Source: Marthasterias glacialis
Taxonomy: Eukaryota; Echinodermata; Asteroidea; Forcipulatida; Asteriidae
Direction: 5' to 3'
Assembly (NCBI GenBank): GCA_911728455.2
Contig: OU452231.1
Span: 9,268,963-9,332,962 of the forward strand
DNA: 64,000 bases
The translations under genes were made by a program, and so were the position numbers. Positions 49,580 through 58,629 of this stretch are shown piece after piece (position 1 is the first letter of the stretch; each line of letters starts with the position of its first letter). The notes under the pieces are model-generated. The model worked only from the letters and a program-made list of their open reading frames with translations. It was not told the DNA's origin and ran no database searches.

Positions 49580-52500
49580 CAACTTTTATAAAGCGCAATA
49601 TGAATCACAGATTCCTCAAAGCGCTCACAGACCAATCACAGCATTGGCCACGCCACTGAAAGTCTGACAAAAGTCTGACACGATAAAATCCTATTGGAAA
49701 ATGTAAACGTGTGTGCGCCAACTTATAACGCGCACGTTCATGTCGTGCAGTGTGGCATTGAAGAGACGCACATTGTTCTGCCCACGTGTACAGTGGTGAT
49801 GTAGCCAATGCTGTGATTGGTCAATATGTTTAGGGAGCGGGGCTTAACGGATCAGTCTATTACTTAGTTGTATTTAGGGGCAATTTAAAAAAATACTAAT
49901 AATGAAAAAAAAAACACGGATTTGAAAATGACCACAATGCTCTGATTTTTGGGAGAAGCAGAATCTAACTCTACAGAACAATTGTTTTCGCCTCTGCAAA
50001 TCTGCAGTTATTTCGTTTACCCAGTGTAAACTTCTTGCTGCCAAAATTATACCATTTTATTTATTCAGTTCAGTTTTAGTAGTTTTGGGTTCTAACTATG
50101 TGCTTTGAAAGGTCTCTTTTGCTTTGGCGGACGTGGTAAAAAGAAATGTAAGTAGAGGTTCCAGCAAGTTAGGCCAGTGACACTGTGGATCATGTACAAA
50201 AACGCAAAAACAACTTAGCAGTCAGTTAGAACACAACTTGTTCGAAATAAACTACACAAATTGTACAAAACTTTATTCATAATTGAGCCACTCACATGGA
50301 TAAGGGCTTGTGCTACAAACGTCGGCAGCTTGGGCCTGCTGGCCAGGTAGTTTAACACATAGTTTTCTGTTGAGACAAAATAATGACAAATATTTTCAGA
50401 TTTTCATGCAGTTATACGCCGTCGAAATGCAATTTATGGAAAAACTGATGGGTAAATAACAAAATGAATTTTGTATGAAATTGAGATGATTCAGACATGG
50501 GTGTGATTGTAGATAAATGATAAATACTGAACGAGTCTCCCTTTGATTCCTTAACTCCTGGGTTTTCATTAATAATAATACTGGGTTCTTATACGGTGCT
50601 TTATTATACCCCTAGGGGTGTATCAAAGCGCTCTTTATTTGTTTCACAACAGGTTAAGCAGAGCTATGTTTTTATTTGTGAGACCCATTTATACAGCACC
50701 TTGTAATGGTTGACAAGATGCTGCGGCGCAATCTGCTGCCAACATTGCCAGAAACACCGGGGCAAACCTCTTCTCTTAACGATAAGTGTACTAGGTTCTT
50801 TTGCGGGCGTTACACAACACACAGGACCTACGGCTTCATGTCCCATCTGAAGGACAAAGCAGTCAAGTGTCATGCTTAAGGCAAGACCGGGACTCGAACC
50901 GACACTCTGCTAATCACAGCACCTGAGCTTGAGTCCGGTGCTCTTAACCGATACGCCAGGACATGCATCACCACAGATAGAAACCTTATAGTTTGAACAG
51001 TAGGCGGCTTTATATAACACCCAGGTCTGCAACTTTGAAATTACAAAAACAAAATGATGGTACAATTGTGTCAGATATGTTATTGAAAAAAACAATAATT
51101 TGGGGCTAAAATCTGAACTGATGTCTGAAATGGATATAGTGCAATCTTGCGCCCAATTTTGCCCAATTAGATTACGCAAATCTGTCAAATGAGCTCCACT
51201 AGCATCAATGCCAAACATGCGGTCTATTTTGGTCATCAGATTTTAGCCGACAACTTCTCTTTTTCAGAAGATATCTGACACAATCGTATCATCATATTAA
51301 CCGGCAACATCTCCTGCGTACTTCAGGTGAGTTTAAAGTATATTGTTGGTTTTGAAGCACTTTTTTGTCACTCCCTGTTTTTGAAATTCGACTTCTGTAA
51401 GGCATTACACAGGCACCAACAAACACATGAGCGTTTACTTGGACCCTACATATGCCAGACAATGTCCAATGAAAAAAAGGGTTCTTGGGTCTAGTAACTC
51501 GGACTGCACCCAACAAAGGCAACCAACAGCCCTCTGTATTTCAACCCAATCCCTGTCCAGATCAACCCCTTCTACTGTCACAACACTGGCCACTCTTTAC
51601 CTCCACTCTATCTAAACCATCCCCCACTCCTCATTTCACCCAACACCCACCGCTCCAAGCCCGATCTTCAGATCGGGCAACTTGGCTTGTTGCCAATGTT
51701 GTACATGTATTGCCACTGAAGCGAATATCTCATACTGCATCAGATTAGGGATCTATAAATGGAGAGTGCTAGACAGAGGATTGCAATGGACACCTTGTTT
51801 TCATCAGTCAGTCACATGAGAAACCGGTTCCAGTGAACAACTCGGTTGCCCTATTCTTAATATTCTGCAAACTTGGACACCCAGTTTCAAGATCCTGGCT
51901 AAGTTGTCATGCATATTACAATGCAAATGTATGCATTCAATGTATGCATTGGTGTCGACACACATGTCAATGTTTGCTAAATATGTACAAAAAATGGCAA
52001 TCGATTGAGTTACACACAGGAATATTTTTATACTGCAAAATGATCCATTTGTTTGCTCAGGGTATCCTACATATTATTTAATTCAAATTAAACCTACACC
52101 ATTGTGTAGTTTTTAGCAAACAAGCTCAACTTTCTGAACAAGAACCGTGCGTTGTCGGCCATTTTGTCTAAGGAATAAAGCACGTCAACCAGCATCAACG
52201 CATGCTATACACTGCTTATATCGGGCGCATCATTGACGGCACCTCATGTACAGATACCTAGTCTTAGTTTTCAAGCCACTTACTTGCGCCCTCTTAGGTT
52301 ATCATGCAAAGGCATTATAAAGTTTTCCCATTCAATGCTTCCTGTATTGTAGCATGCACTGTAGCGAGATAACTAAGACTACCATCCCATGCATTCGCAG
52401 ATCACACTCCGCAAAATAATTTAAAAAACGGACACACATTTTGCACCATCTTTGTTTTTAAAGCAGAAATCAAAATTGGCCACGTTCTATGAAACGCGGT

Positions 52501-55500
52501 TTTTGCTTTAAATCAGATATTTCACTGGCCTGCATTTTACAATTTTGCTGTCCAAACATATAAACTGCATCGCAAAAAGATGATCGTGCCACACAACACT
52601 AGAAAATAAAGTAGCACTTTTGCAATGCAAATATCTTTCACGAAATCTCTCAAATGATTTTTTTTTTTTAATCCTTACTATGTACTATACAATTTCTTTC
52701 AAACATAGCGAATCTTTCACCCTCATTTTTGCCCCAGTTCTGTGGATTTGTCAAACCATCCAGTCTAGTGACTAGATATCAGCAAACTTTGTCACATGAG
52801 CAACACCAGCTGCAACGGGGCAATGGTTAATACAGGTCTGAAATTACATGTACAGTGTGGGCCATGGCCTTTGTTGTCCTGCTCCTGGCCTTTGGTGCCC
52901 CTTATATCCCCACAGACTTTCCCAAGAGAAACGGCCTTGCGCCTTTAACGCTGACATTCCAGCCCTGCAAATAAATGAAAGACTATGACGGTTTAAGCCT
53001 GTGATTGAAGCATCCCCTAAACTTGCAACTTACTTATGTCAATCCGCTGCTCGAGGGGGAGCACTGTGGTTGAGCGGCAGATGAGTTTTGTCAGAGTTGT
53101 CGCAGCGAGGAGCTGAGCATACGCCGACTGCAAAAAACAAAATCAGGAAGTGAGGGCACACCTACACAAAGTCAAACCCTTTTATGCATTCGTCGTACAC
53201 GTTCATTGGAAAATGCTGTGAATCAGTTTGACTAGTTCTCTGACAACAGAAGATAGACAGGGTGGTGTGACTTGGCACAAAAAAAATCCCACAAATTTAA
53301 CAGAGGCCTAACATACCTGCCAATATCAAAAATTCAGAAATAGGAACACGTTAAGTTGCAGCCTATAAAATGGTTAGCGAAGCAGCATCGAGGTCGTTTT
53401 CTCCACCTTCTGCGATCCACAAGTCACACACATACAGACCTTGCAAAAAGGCAAAGTTATCACCTTTATTGATCCCATTAAACATATTGTTGCATGTAAT
53501 CCTCGCAAAATTTCCGTAACCGTTTCAGGTAGTTGTTTTTACCCATCTTGCTTTAAAAAATTGCGTAACACTTGCATCTCAGAAGAGAAATTCTCTGGTG
53601 CACGTCATTCATGTCATTGATACAAAATGGCAACACGGCCCGAAGTAAATAGCGCCTTCTTTTGTTTATTTATCTCAAACTGTCGGTGAAATAGCACTCT
53701 CTTTTTCTTTTCTTTATTTTTCTCTCCCCATTTTCTGAAATCGTATTGTCCGATTGTTTAGGGTTTTAAAACCTAAAAATTGGGACGGTTCTGATTCAAT
53801 CAGAACAGTTGGCAGGTATGGCCTAATACAGTACAGAATAACCTGTAACCTAAATATTTAATTCCAGAGGATTTAAGGACTCTCTATTCTGGTGTTATGC
53901 CACAATGGGTGTCTTGTTCTAACTGTAGCTTGGCCTGGCGCACCATGAGGGCATTCAAAATTGGCCTGTTTGTCCTAAACCTGAGTTGAAGGATGGGAGC
54001 GGGGTATTATCACAAAACAACTTCAAATCTTGCACAAGAATTTTGAGCCAAAGTGAAAGAAGTATAAGCAACACGTTTCCTGAGGCAATTTACAGGCAAC
54101 TAGTTCCAAGCAATCTCTGACAGGAACAAACTTTCAAATTTTTTGTACATAATTTTCTTGAGGATAAAAAAGGCACCATTATAAAAAAAAATGCCTCATT
54201 TGATACCAAAGATTTCCTTTTGCATGCAGTGCAGTTAGTGTTGTTATTATTATTATTAATTTCTGGTAATGAATCCAAGGATGCTTCAATAGCGAATTAA
54301 TCACTGTAGCTCAGAAGCCTGAGGAAACCTGTAGACAAGGGTGCTTGCAATGAACCAGAAGCACCAAGGTAAACCCCTACATCTCAACGATAAGAGATCT
54401 GGGTTCTTTTATGTGCACTACCTATCCAAGTACACGGGACCTACAGCTTTACGTCCCATCTGAAGGACAAAGCAATTAGGGTAAAGTATCTTGCTCAAAA
54501 ACACAAGCATCGTGACCAGCCAGGCCAGAATTTTAACCCACTCTCTGTGAACGACAGAACTTAAATGCAGTACACTAGGCCACTCGCCAACGCAACCCCC
54601 CCTGGCCCCCACCCCCCATACCAGTTGGTTGCTTCTAAGTATTACCTTAAATTCTGCCTTAAATTTAAGGCCAATGAAAACTTAATAGCACATGTTCAGA
54701 GGTAAGTTATATGTAGAGAGTTTGACTAGGGTTACTAGGGTTACTTCATACTTACTCGACTTCTTTCCAAAAGCAGTTGGCATTTGCTGAGACAGTCCGG
54801 TGAGTTGGTGAAACTGACCAACGCCTTCTCGGCCTGAGCTCGCTGACCAGTGTCGGTCGTTTCATAGAGCTGTTTGCACAGCACCTCAAGCTGTGTGATC
54901 TGCGGTCGAATGGCAACAGTAAACGTTTATGATAAAACTGAAACTTTCAATACATTGTTCCAGCCTAACTATAGAATTGGCCTAACTATAGTTGGGAACG
55001 GCCTATCTGAAGTTGAGATCACCCTCATGGTTGGTTTGAGCCAAACTATAGTTAGGCTAATCACAACTATAATTAGGCTAATTCTATAGTTGGGGCATAA
55101 CATATACATTTCTGTGAATTTCCTTTACTTGACTGATCCTTTGTTTATACTTGACTGATCCTTTGTTAGATTGTTGACATCTTTTCTGGAATTCAATGTT
55201 TTAAAGAGGGCTCTCCACGATCAAGTTTTGTAATATACTCATTTTCCAATAGAGTCCTTATGAAAGTGGGGGAAAAAATTATATAGCAAAATATTTAAAC
55301 TGAACATGCTTTGTGTACACTGAGTGCTACTATAGACTTATCCGTGCAGCTCGTTTACCGGCGTTTACACCACCACAGTTATGCGCATCGATGCACAAGC
55401 ACTGTGAATCCTCCATGCTGATTGGAACATACGCGATGGTTTTTTTTAGGCCCACTGCCTGCTATGCAGCTGTTAGATTCACCGTTTTACTGAATAGGTC

Positions 55501-57286
55501 ACGTGGCACTGCATTTTTTTCAACAATTGTTTCCTTACAAGTAAAAAAGTGTTAACTATGAGGATCCCGTTTCCGCTGATGCCCCGAGTTGCATATTGTA
55601 TTGGGCAGTCAACGCAGGATACCAGCTGTGTAGTGTCAACAACCCCTTACAATCTTTTGGAACAGGGTTTCACACCGTCAAAGCAAACCGCCTTCATCAA
55701 AACGGATACCCCCACGCTTCCCTGGGGCGCTAGTACGACCATCCAAGTCAAAATCTTAAAAAAGGAGTACAGCACCCTAGTTACTGGGTCTAGAACAAGT
55801 GCATTTTATGTTGCATTTATACATGAAAAGCAACTGGTAAAAAATGAAAATGAACACTGATGAATGCAGATGATTGGAGCATTTAATTGATGTTAATTCA
55901 CATGTAAAAATGGCACATTAACATTGAGAGAGTTAGTTGTGACAGTTGTAACCCTTGATCCTCCCCAACAGTTGGAGACCGGAGGGAAGGCCCATAAATA
56001 GTGCTAATAGCTGATGCAGACTACCTCCACTTCTTGGCCCTACGTACCTTCTGACCCACAAGGTGACATCAACTTTTGTATTGAGACTTACATTTTGTCG
56101 CCAAAATTTTTCCCTCGATGATCACTTGGTCATTGCAGGCGAATCTGGAGTAGTTTAGATTCGCGATGCGATGAGTTATTTTGGTGGAATTTTATGAAAA
56201 ATCTCAGAGCTGACAATGACACATTCAAACATCGTCCGAGCCATGATGGTTGCCGTTGCGCATGCGGGCTGTACAGCACTATGATTTACTGCTATCACTG
56301 ACCGCGAAATTCTACACTTACAGCGTCCTATTATGCTGCAAGCGTGCATGCCCAACAGCAACCATCATTCATGGCACCAAAGATGTTTAAATGCATAAGT
56401 ATTACCTCTTAGATTTTCATAAATTCTACAAAAATAAGTTATTGTATTGCGAATTTCAGTTACCCCTGACTCACCGGACTTTTCGTACAATTCCACCAAA
56501 ATAAGTCAATATACCTCAAATCTAATGTACTTGAGACTCTGGCGCAATGATCAAGAGATCATCGATGGAAATATTTTTGCAAAAAAATTTACGTAAGTTT
56601 CGATTCGAAAGTTGATCCCTGGTTTTGGACAATTGTCATGATTGTGTATGTAGGGCCAAGAAGCGGAGATAATCCAGCGTATTACTATTATTGGTACTAT
56701 TTATGGGGCTACATTTCAGCCATTTGTCAGCCTAACACTAAATTTCAGAGGGTGCACAATTAATTTCATGGCCACTTTTTCATCTTCTCAATCTCGTCAT
56801 ACAAAAGTTTTTTTTTTTTTTTTTTTACTTTTTTAGTACAAAATTATGTGGAAAAGCAGTGAAAATTGGCAGTTCGGCCTTTACTGCACTCTTTTCAAGT
56901 TGATAGTAGATGTGAATTATAATTAATAATTACTATGATTGAGATCTGACTGAAGTTATGGCACCAAAATGGGATTAACGCGCAAAACGGACCTCACATC
57001 GACATGCGGGGGTCGCAGTGTGTAGTGGTTTTCTTAGAATCGTGTACGGTGTAACGTTAACTTCATCGTGTACGTTTTGATCTTTCGCGGTCGCTCATTT
57101 TCAACTAATTATTACTGCAAACATCAACAAAACAGTGAATATGTTCACCAAACTACAATTTATATAGACCGGCCACATTTTGAATTGTAGTTGATGAACA
57201 ATTTTAAGATATTTTGCCTGATTTGACCTCCATTTACCTCAAACAAATCGCTCATAATTTGAACTCACCTGTTCTAAATCCGCCAT
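25007..57286 (-). CDS. XPO7: XPO7, exportin-7 / RanBP16 (complete, 27 coding exons)
   Basis: Coding exons, 5' to 3' on the minus strand: 57286-57269, 54890-54756, 53127-53034, 50366-50296, 49406-49311, 48834-48769, 47996-47892, 47102-46937, 46491-46418, 44923-44804, 44285-44139, 43064-42834, 41869-41737, 39496-39391, 38206-38071, 37177-37104, 36531-36387, 34400-34173, 32932-32844, 32276-32086, 31206-31166, 30296-30102, 29134-28996, 28447-28296, 26993-26895, 26243-26116, 25118-25007. They sum to 3291 nt (1096 aa plus TAG); human XPO7 is 1087 aa. Phases agree at every junction. XPO7 is a RanGTP-binding karyopherin-beta that moves cargo through the nuclear pore. The importin-beta N-terminal domain begins in exon 2 ([17 protein letters not shown]), and HEAT-type helices fill the rest. 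Conserved blocks include [20 protein letters not shown] (exon 11) and [20 protein letters not shown] (exon 18), and the C-terminus ends DMMS as in human. Several donors are weak (GTGCCA exon 18, GTCTAT exon 21), and the exon 19 donor is U12-like. Confidence 0.97.
25162..25298. mobile_element. TIR element, family F copy 1 (137 bp)
   Basis: Ends AATAGACCGATCCATTAAGC and ATAATGGATCAGTCTATT. It sits 43 bp upstream of the 3' splice site of the last XPO7 exon, so it occupies most of the acceptor-side intron. Confidence 0.83.
25300..25650 (-). mobile_element. tRNA-derived SINE
   Basis: A minus-strand tRNA-like head (25580-25650) with box B GGTTCGAGTCC, followed by a body with GAGTTTTCCTCCCACATCTG and an AATTAATTAATG tail near 25333. 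The body motif recurs at 28655-28670 and the tail at 38940-39010. In XPO7 intron 26. Confidence 0.65.
25994..26095. mobile_element. Hairpin MITE, family B copy 3
   Basis: Ends AGTCCAACTTCATGGCTCTG and GCAGAGCCATGAAACTGGGC. It lies in XPO7 intron 26, ending about 20 bp from the donor of exon 26. Confidence 0.78.
27105..27260. repeat. Dispersed repeat (GTTTGCGGTAACACC family), diverged
   Basis: Contains TTAGGTTTGCGGTAACACCA and GAATTCAGGAGACAAC, but the middle is different. In XPO7 intron 24. Confidence 0.55.
27480..27618. repeat. Dispersed repeat H, copy 3 (reverse)
   Basis: GCATCGCCTAAAATAAG, GACTCCCAAAATGGCGCAAC and GACGTCAGGTGAACTGGGTC, the complement of repeat H. Confidence 0.72.
27755..28200. 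repeat. Degenerate CCCATCACxxxATCTATGG array
   Basis: Imperfect repeats of CCCATTTTACCCCATCAC and CAATCTATGGAACC, about 50-60 bp apart, in XPO7 intron 24. No exact period is readable by eye. Confidence 0.6.
29340..29735. repeat. Dispersed repeat (GTTTGCGGTAACACC family) interrupted by a TIR element
   Basis: Begins TCTGGTAAGGTTTGCGATGA and ends CTGATCGTCTTCAGGAGAAA, matching 22055-22235 on both sides of the 257-bp insertion. A third diverged copy is at 27105-27260. Confidence 0.75.
29420..29676. mobile_element. 257-bp TIR element with 6-bp target duplication, nested in an older repeat
   Basis: Ends CCAAAGATTATAGAGC and GCTCTATAATCTTTGG. Flanked by TAACAA at 29414-29419 and 29677-29682. A related repeat at 22055-22235 keeps the uninterrupted site GTGTAACAACTC. 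Inner arms TTTCGGCAAGTGA / TCACTTGCCGAAA form a second hairpin. In XPO7 intron 22. Confidence 0.9.
30606..30920 (+). mobile_element. tRNA-derived SINE
   Basis: Head at about 30640-30710 with GGTTGGCATGGGTGGC and box B GGTTCAATTCC, then a body with TTTTTTCTCCGGTTTTC and CTGGAAAAACCAAAC. In XPO7 intron 21, between the exons ending at 30296 and starting at 31166. Confidence 0.65.
31395..31760. mobile_element. TTAA-flanked TIR element copy 1
   Basis: TTAA, then AGCCCCAGCTCAACATTGGT at the left; the right end reads CAATGTTGAGCTGGGACT then TTAA. The body includes GTGAAAATTTCAGCTC. TTAA duplication occurs in piggyBac and Kolobok elements; AG-starting termini favour Kolobok. In XPO7 intron 20. Confidence 0.8.
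32277..32843 (-). other. XPO7: U12-type (minor spliceosome) intron of XPO7
   Basis: The 567-bp intron between exons 19 and 20 starts GTATCCTAC, matching the U12 donor consensus RTATCCT over seven positions. It holds a perfect U12 branch-site motif TCCTTAAC at plus 32290-32297, which leaves 13 nt to the CAG acceptor. It has no long polypyrimidine tract. The intron splits codon 745 (Ile) in phase 2; the spliced reading [11 protein letters not shown] matches vertebrate XPO7. Confidence 0.88.
35050..35250. repeat. T-rich low-complexity tract
   Basis: Runs of 6-13 T broken by CCC, CAA or G. Similar tracts lie at 35669-35763 and 36070-36245, so the tract brackets and separates both foldback arrays. 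Confidence 0.85.
35251..35668. repeat. Foldback 13-bp tandem array 1 (AGCCGTAGCCATA)
   Basis: Starts TTAATGGCTTATGCTGGCTA, turns over at about 35308, then runs as AGCC(G/A)TAGCCATA units of 13 bp and ends CAGAGCCATTA. Because 13 is not a multiple of 3 and no unit phase has a stop on the minus strand, all three minus frames are open for 200-340 bp; these are not genes. Flanked by long T-rich tracts. In XPO7 intron 17. Confidence 0.9.
35764..36069. repeat. Foldback 13-bp tandem array 2
   Basis: Same layout as array 1: TAATGGCTTATGCTGGCTAC, a turn-over near 35820, then 13-bp and 19-bp variants of AGCC(G/A)TAGCCATA, ending GCCAGAGCCATTA. About 95 bp of T-rich sequence separates the two. Confidence 0.9.
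38330..38674. mobile_element. TTAA-flanked TIR element copy 2 (inverted relative to copy 1)
   Basis: TTAA-AGCCCCAGCTCAACATTGGT at the left and CCAATGTTGAGCTGGGGCT-TTAA at the right. Its interior matches copy 1 in reverse orientation (AGCTGACATTTTCACAGG versus CCTGTGAAAATTTCAGCT). In XPO7 intron 14. Confidence 0.82.
38703..38911. mobile_element. Hairpin MITE, family B copy 4
   Basis: Ends AGGGCCAAATTTCATCGCTC and GCAGAGCCATGACATTAGGT, in XPO7 intron 14. The interior is diverged. Confidence 0.78.
39041..39147. repeat. Dispersed repeat H, copy 4 (reverse)
   Basis: TGCCTAAAATGCGCCCAGC, GACTCCCAAAATGGCGCACC and GATGACATCAGGTAAATT. Confidence 0.7.
39571..39718. mobile_element. TIR element, family D copy 2
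   Basis: Ends GTTTACACTGCCGTAGCTAT and ATAGCTGCAGTGGTGCAAAC. It shares the internal GCATGGAGGATTCACAGTG block with the partial copy at 55363. In XPO7 intron 13. Confidence 0.83.
39994..40130. mobile_element. TIR element, family E copy 2
   Basis: Ends AGACCTTGTGCATTGG and ACGTCATACGCATAAGGTCT, with internal GAGGTCAAAC and GGGCGCCC. In XPO7 intron 13. Confidence 0.72.
40296..40417. mobile_element. Hairpin MITE, family A copy 3
   Basis: In XPO7 intron 13. Arms TTGGTAAGTGATGACGTTTT and the complement, with the same AACAAATGTTCATGTACA loop motif as copy 1. Confidence 0.82.
40527..40622. mobile_element. Hairpin MITE, family C copy 1
   Basis: A 96-bp inverted repeat with ends GGGTGGATTTCACAGAACTA and its near complement. 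The interior repeats ACTAGTCCTAA in both orientations. In XPO7 intron 13. Confidence 0.85.
40908..41082. mobile_element. TIR element, family E copy 3
   Basis: Ends ATAGACCTTATGCACATTAC and TGACGTCAATGCATAAGGTC, with internal GGGCGCCCTC and GAGGTCAAAATG. In XPO7 intron 13. Confidence 0.8.
41927..42055. mobile_element. Hairpin MITE, family C copy 2
   Basis: Ends GGGGTGGATTTCA and TGAAATCCACCCC, with the same ACTAGTCCTAACTTAGGACT arms as the copy at 40527. In XPO7 intron 12, 58 bp from exon 13. Confidence 0.85.
42270..42790. repeat. Degenerate AAATGGGAAAACATGGAATGGAATAACCT array
   Basis: Repeated AATGGGAAAACATGGAATGG and AATAACCTAAATGGG blocks of variable length on a roughly 10-bp base, lying within about 45 bp of the donor of XPO7 exon 12. 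The open minus frame through it is a repeat artefact. Confidence 0.88.
43120..43490 (-). mobile_element. SINE of the CTTGCTTAAGGACACAAG family
   Basis: GCGGTTCTTATACAGCGC near one end, TGCCTTGCTAATGGACACAA and GTGTCATGACCGAGAATC in the middle, and a CTAGACCTCTCGGCAACG tRNA-like end. In XPO7 intron 11. Confidence 0.68.
46590..46722 (-). mobile_element. SINE body following the tRNA-Thr-like head
   Basis: Shares ATCAATTTTGGGGTGAACA and GAACAGGATT with 33160-33215, and the CTTCCTGCAGGCACA-type block with 42095-42120. In XPO7 intron 8. Confidence 0.6.
46723..46794 (-). pseudogene. tRNA-Thr(GGT)-like SINE head
   Basis: A 72-nt minus-strand tRNA-like sequence: 7-bp acceptor stem with one G-U pair, D arm GCTC..GAGC, loop ATGGTAA with anticodon GGT after T33, and T arm GTAGGTTCTAATCC. 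The box B differs from consensus (GGTTCTAATCC) and the anticodon stem has end mismatches. Its 3' flank (46590-46722) contains ATCAATTTTGGGGTGAACA, also found at 33160-33180. I therefore call a tRNA-derived SINE rather than a working tRNA. Confidence 0.7.
48546..48670. repeat. Dispersed repeat H, copy 2
   Basis: GACCCAATTCACCTGTCGTC, CACGATAAATCTTGGTTACG and CATTTTAGGCGACG. About 100 bp from XPO7 exon 6. Confidence 0.72.
49503..49861. mobile_element. TIR element, family F copy 2 (359 bp)
   Basis: Ends AATAGACCAATCCATTAAGC and GGCTTAACGGATCAGTCTAT. Longer than the 25162 copy because it holds an (AAT)n run (49545-49576) and about 200 bp of extra sequence. In XPO7 intron 4, about 95 bp from exon 5. 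Confidence 0.83.
49545..49576. repeat. (AAT)n microsatellite
   Basis: About eleven AAT units inside the family F element. Confidence 0.95.
50565..50970 (-). mobile_element. SINE of the CTTGCTTAAGGACACAAG family
   Basis: Contains TTCTTATACGGTGCTTT, CGTCCCATCTGAAGGACAAA-like text and GGACTCGAACC. It shares block order with 54230-54605, 43120-43490 and 5330-5580, in the same orientation. In XPO7 intron 3. Confidence 0.65.
53313..53819. mobile_element. 507-bp hAT-like non-autonomous element
   Basis: Terminal repeats ATACCTGCCAA and TTGGCAGGTAT. Flanked by GGCCTAAC (53305-53312) and GGCCTAAT (53820-53827), an 8-bp duplication matching at 7 of 8 positions, as hAT elements make. No transposase frame. 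In XPO7 intron 2, upstream of exon 3. Confidence 0.75.
54230..54605 (-). mobile_element. SINE of the CTTGCTTAAGGACACAAG family
   Basis: Contains TTACGTCCCATCTGAAGGAC, TATCTTGCTCAAAAACACAA and GCATCGTGACCAGCC, with an ATTATTATTATT tail region. It ends about 150 bp from XPO7 exon 2. Confidence 0.68.
54955..55095. repeat. AACTATAGTTAGGC inverted-repeat cluster
   Basis: Several copies of CCTAACTATAG and CTATAGTTAGGC in both orientations form overlapping hairpins in XPO7 intron 1, starting about 65 bp beyond exon 2. Confidence 0.75.
55363..55440. mobile_element. TIR element, family D, truncated copy
   Basis: One end only (GTTTACACCACCACAGTTAT) plus the internal block CACTGTGAATCCTCCATGC, in opposite orientation to 39571-39718. 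The other terminus is missing. In XPO7 intron 1. Confidence 0.7.
55988..56712. mobile_element. 725-bp foldback element with long diverged TIRs
   Basis: Left arm GCCCATAAATAGTGCTAATA... through CTTCTTGGCCCTAC; right arm GTAGGGCCAAGAAGCGGAG... through ACTATTTATGGGGC. Further matching internal segments (ATGATCACTTGGTCATTG; AATGATCAAGAGATCATC) make the whole region an imperfect palindrome. In XPO7 intron 1. Superfamily not clear. Confidence 0.7.
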
Positions 57287-58162
57287 GTTGCCTATCTGAC
57301 GATGTTTTGATCAAACGTTTGTCTGCTGAAATGAAGGGCGCCCTCTCTTTGATTGAAAATGGCGGTAGGCATGGCATTTTTATCAGTATCCACCGCATGT
57401 GATAGGCCATGCCCGATATGTGGCAGAGGGAGACTCCCACCCTTAATGTTCCCACACTCTAACACACTCTTCCCCTCTTGAACAGAAGTACCCCTCATAA
57501 AATCCTCTAAAAAGTTCCTGAGATTTCTAGAACACAATGAAGACACAATAGGAGGAGGAGTAAACCCAACAACATATCTAGTGCCAAATGTGTAGGTGTT
57601 CTGGACACACCCGAACCCCCCCCCGACCCCCCGCGACCCCACTCCTTTCACACTAATCACCACCATACACCACCACCATCACATGTACACTAGCTACACC
57701 CTTCCCCACCCATCCCATCCTAAAAAAACAGTTTACCTTGAAATGTTGACACTTTTTACAGGCTACCAAAGCCTTGGGTTCACAAAGCCCAGACCTGACC
57801 TATTTTCTAATCGTTTCTTATCTATCAAAAGGACTCATGATTGGTAGTGCTTTGTTACTTGCTTGTTTGTTAACTTTTATCAGAATCTAGTCTTTTTACT
57901 TAGATTTCGGTGATTTTTGAAAAGAGGAATTTATCAGACAGTGATCGAAGGAAGCCAGTCGGCTAGAGTGTATAGCCTAAACCAAAAACCACAGAAAACA
58001 TTCACCCACTTGCACGGAAAAAATATGGACCTAAAAATTAATAGTTAGTCAAATGTATTTCCCTTCCAGACGACGACACAACATTTTTATCTACCTGGAC
58101 GATAGGATTGTGGTAAAGCACTCCCCCCACGTTGAGCACGACTGGTCAGGAAGGGAGTTGGA

Positions 58163-58184
58163 CCCCCCCCCCCCCCCCCCCCCC
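58163..58184. repeat. Poly-C run of 22
   Basis: Uninterrupted C run between XPO7 and the ZIP gene; its length is prone to sequencing error. Confidence 0.95.
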
Positions 58185-58254
58185 GTCCGACAACAACAGA
58201 AGCAGAACTCGCAAGCTCCACATACAAGGAGTGCACAATGGGCCGAAAGGATAG

Positions 58255-58372
58255 CAGTGAATAAATGGCTTCGGCAGTGGCTAGCTATGGCTGGATCACT
58301 AAAAAGTCCTATTCTACAACGTTGTTATTGCAGCCAACAGCCATAGCCGTAGCCAAAGACGCTTGATTCTTC
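58255..58372. repeat. GGCTTCGGCAGTGGCT foldback repeat, second copy
   Basis: Left arm GGCTTCGGCAGTGGCTAGCT, middle TACAACGTTGTTATTGCAGC, right arm CCATAGCCGTAGCC then AGACGCTTGATT, matching the 18283 repeat. Confidence 0.72.
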
Positions 58373-58629
58373 GGTTGGAGGTTCAATGTGCCGCAGTGTT
58401 GTCAGATTAATTTGGCCGCGCCGGCGGGGGGTGGGGGTGGCCGGCCAGATGGCAAAACAAACACATAATTAGGGTTTCCTATCCTGGTGATATCGAAGCG
58501 CAATTTAATTAATATTGATTAGTGGTTTTTTTCTCTATATGCCTACATGAAGTTGTAATCTTTTTGACAAGAAATATACAGAGAGCACCGGAAGGTTTTC
58601 GTTCGGCAGCACTGACGTAATAATAAGTA

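Noticed and set aside
55549-55860. 103-codon plus open frame in XPO7 intron 1
   Set aside because: No recognisable domain, no splice partner; probably chance.
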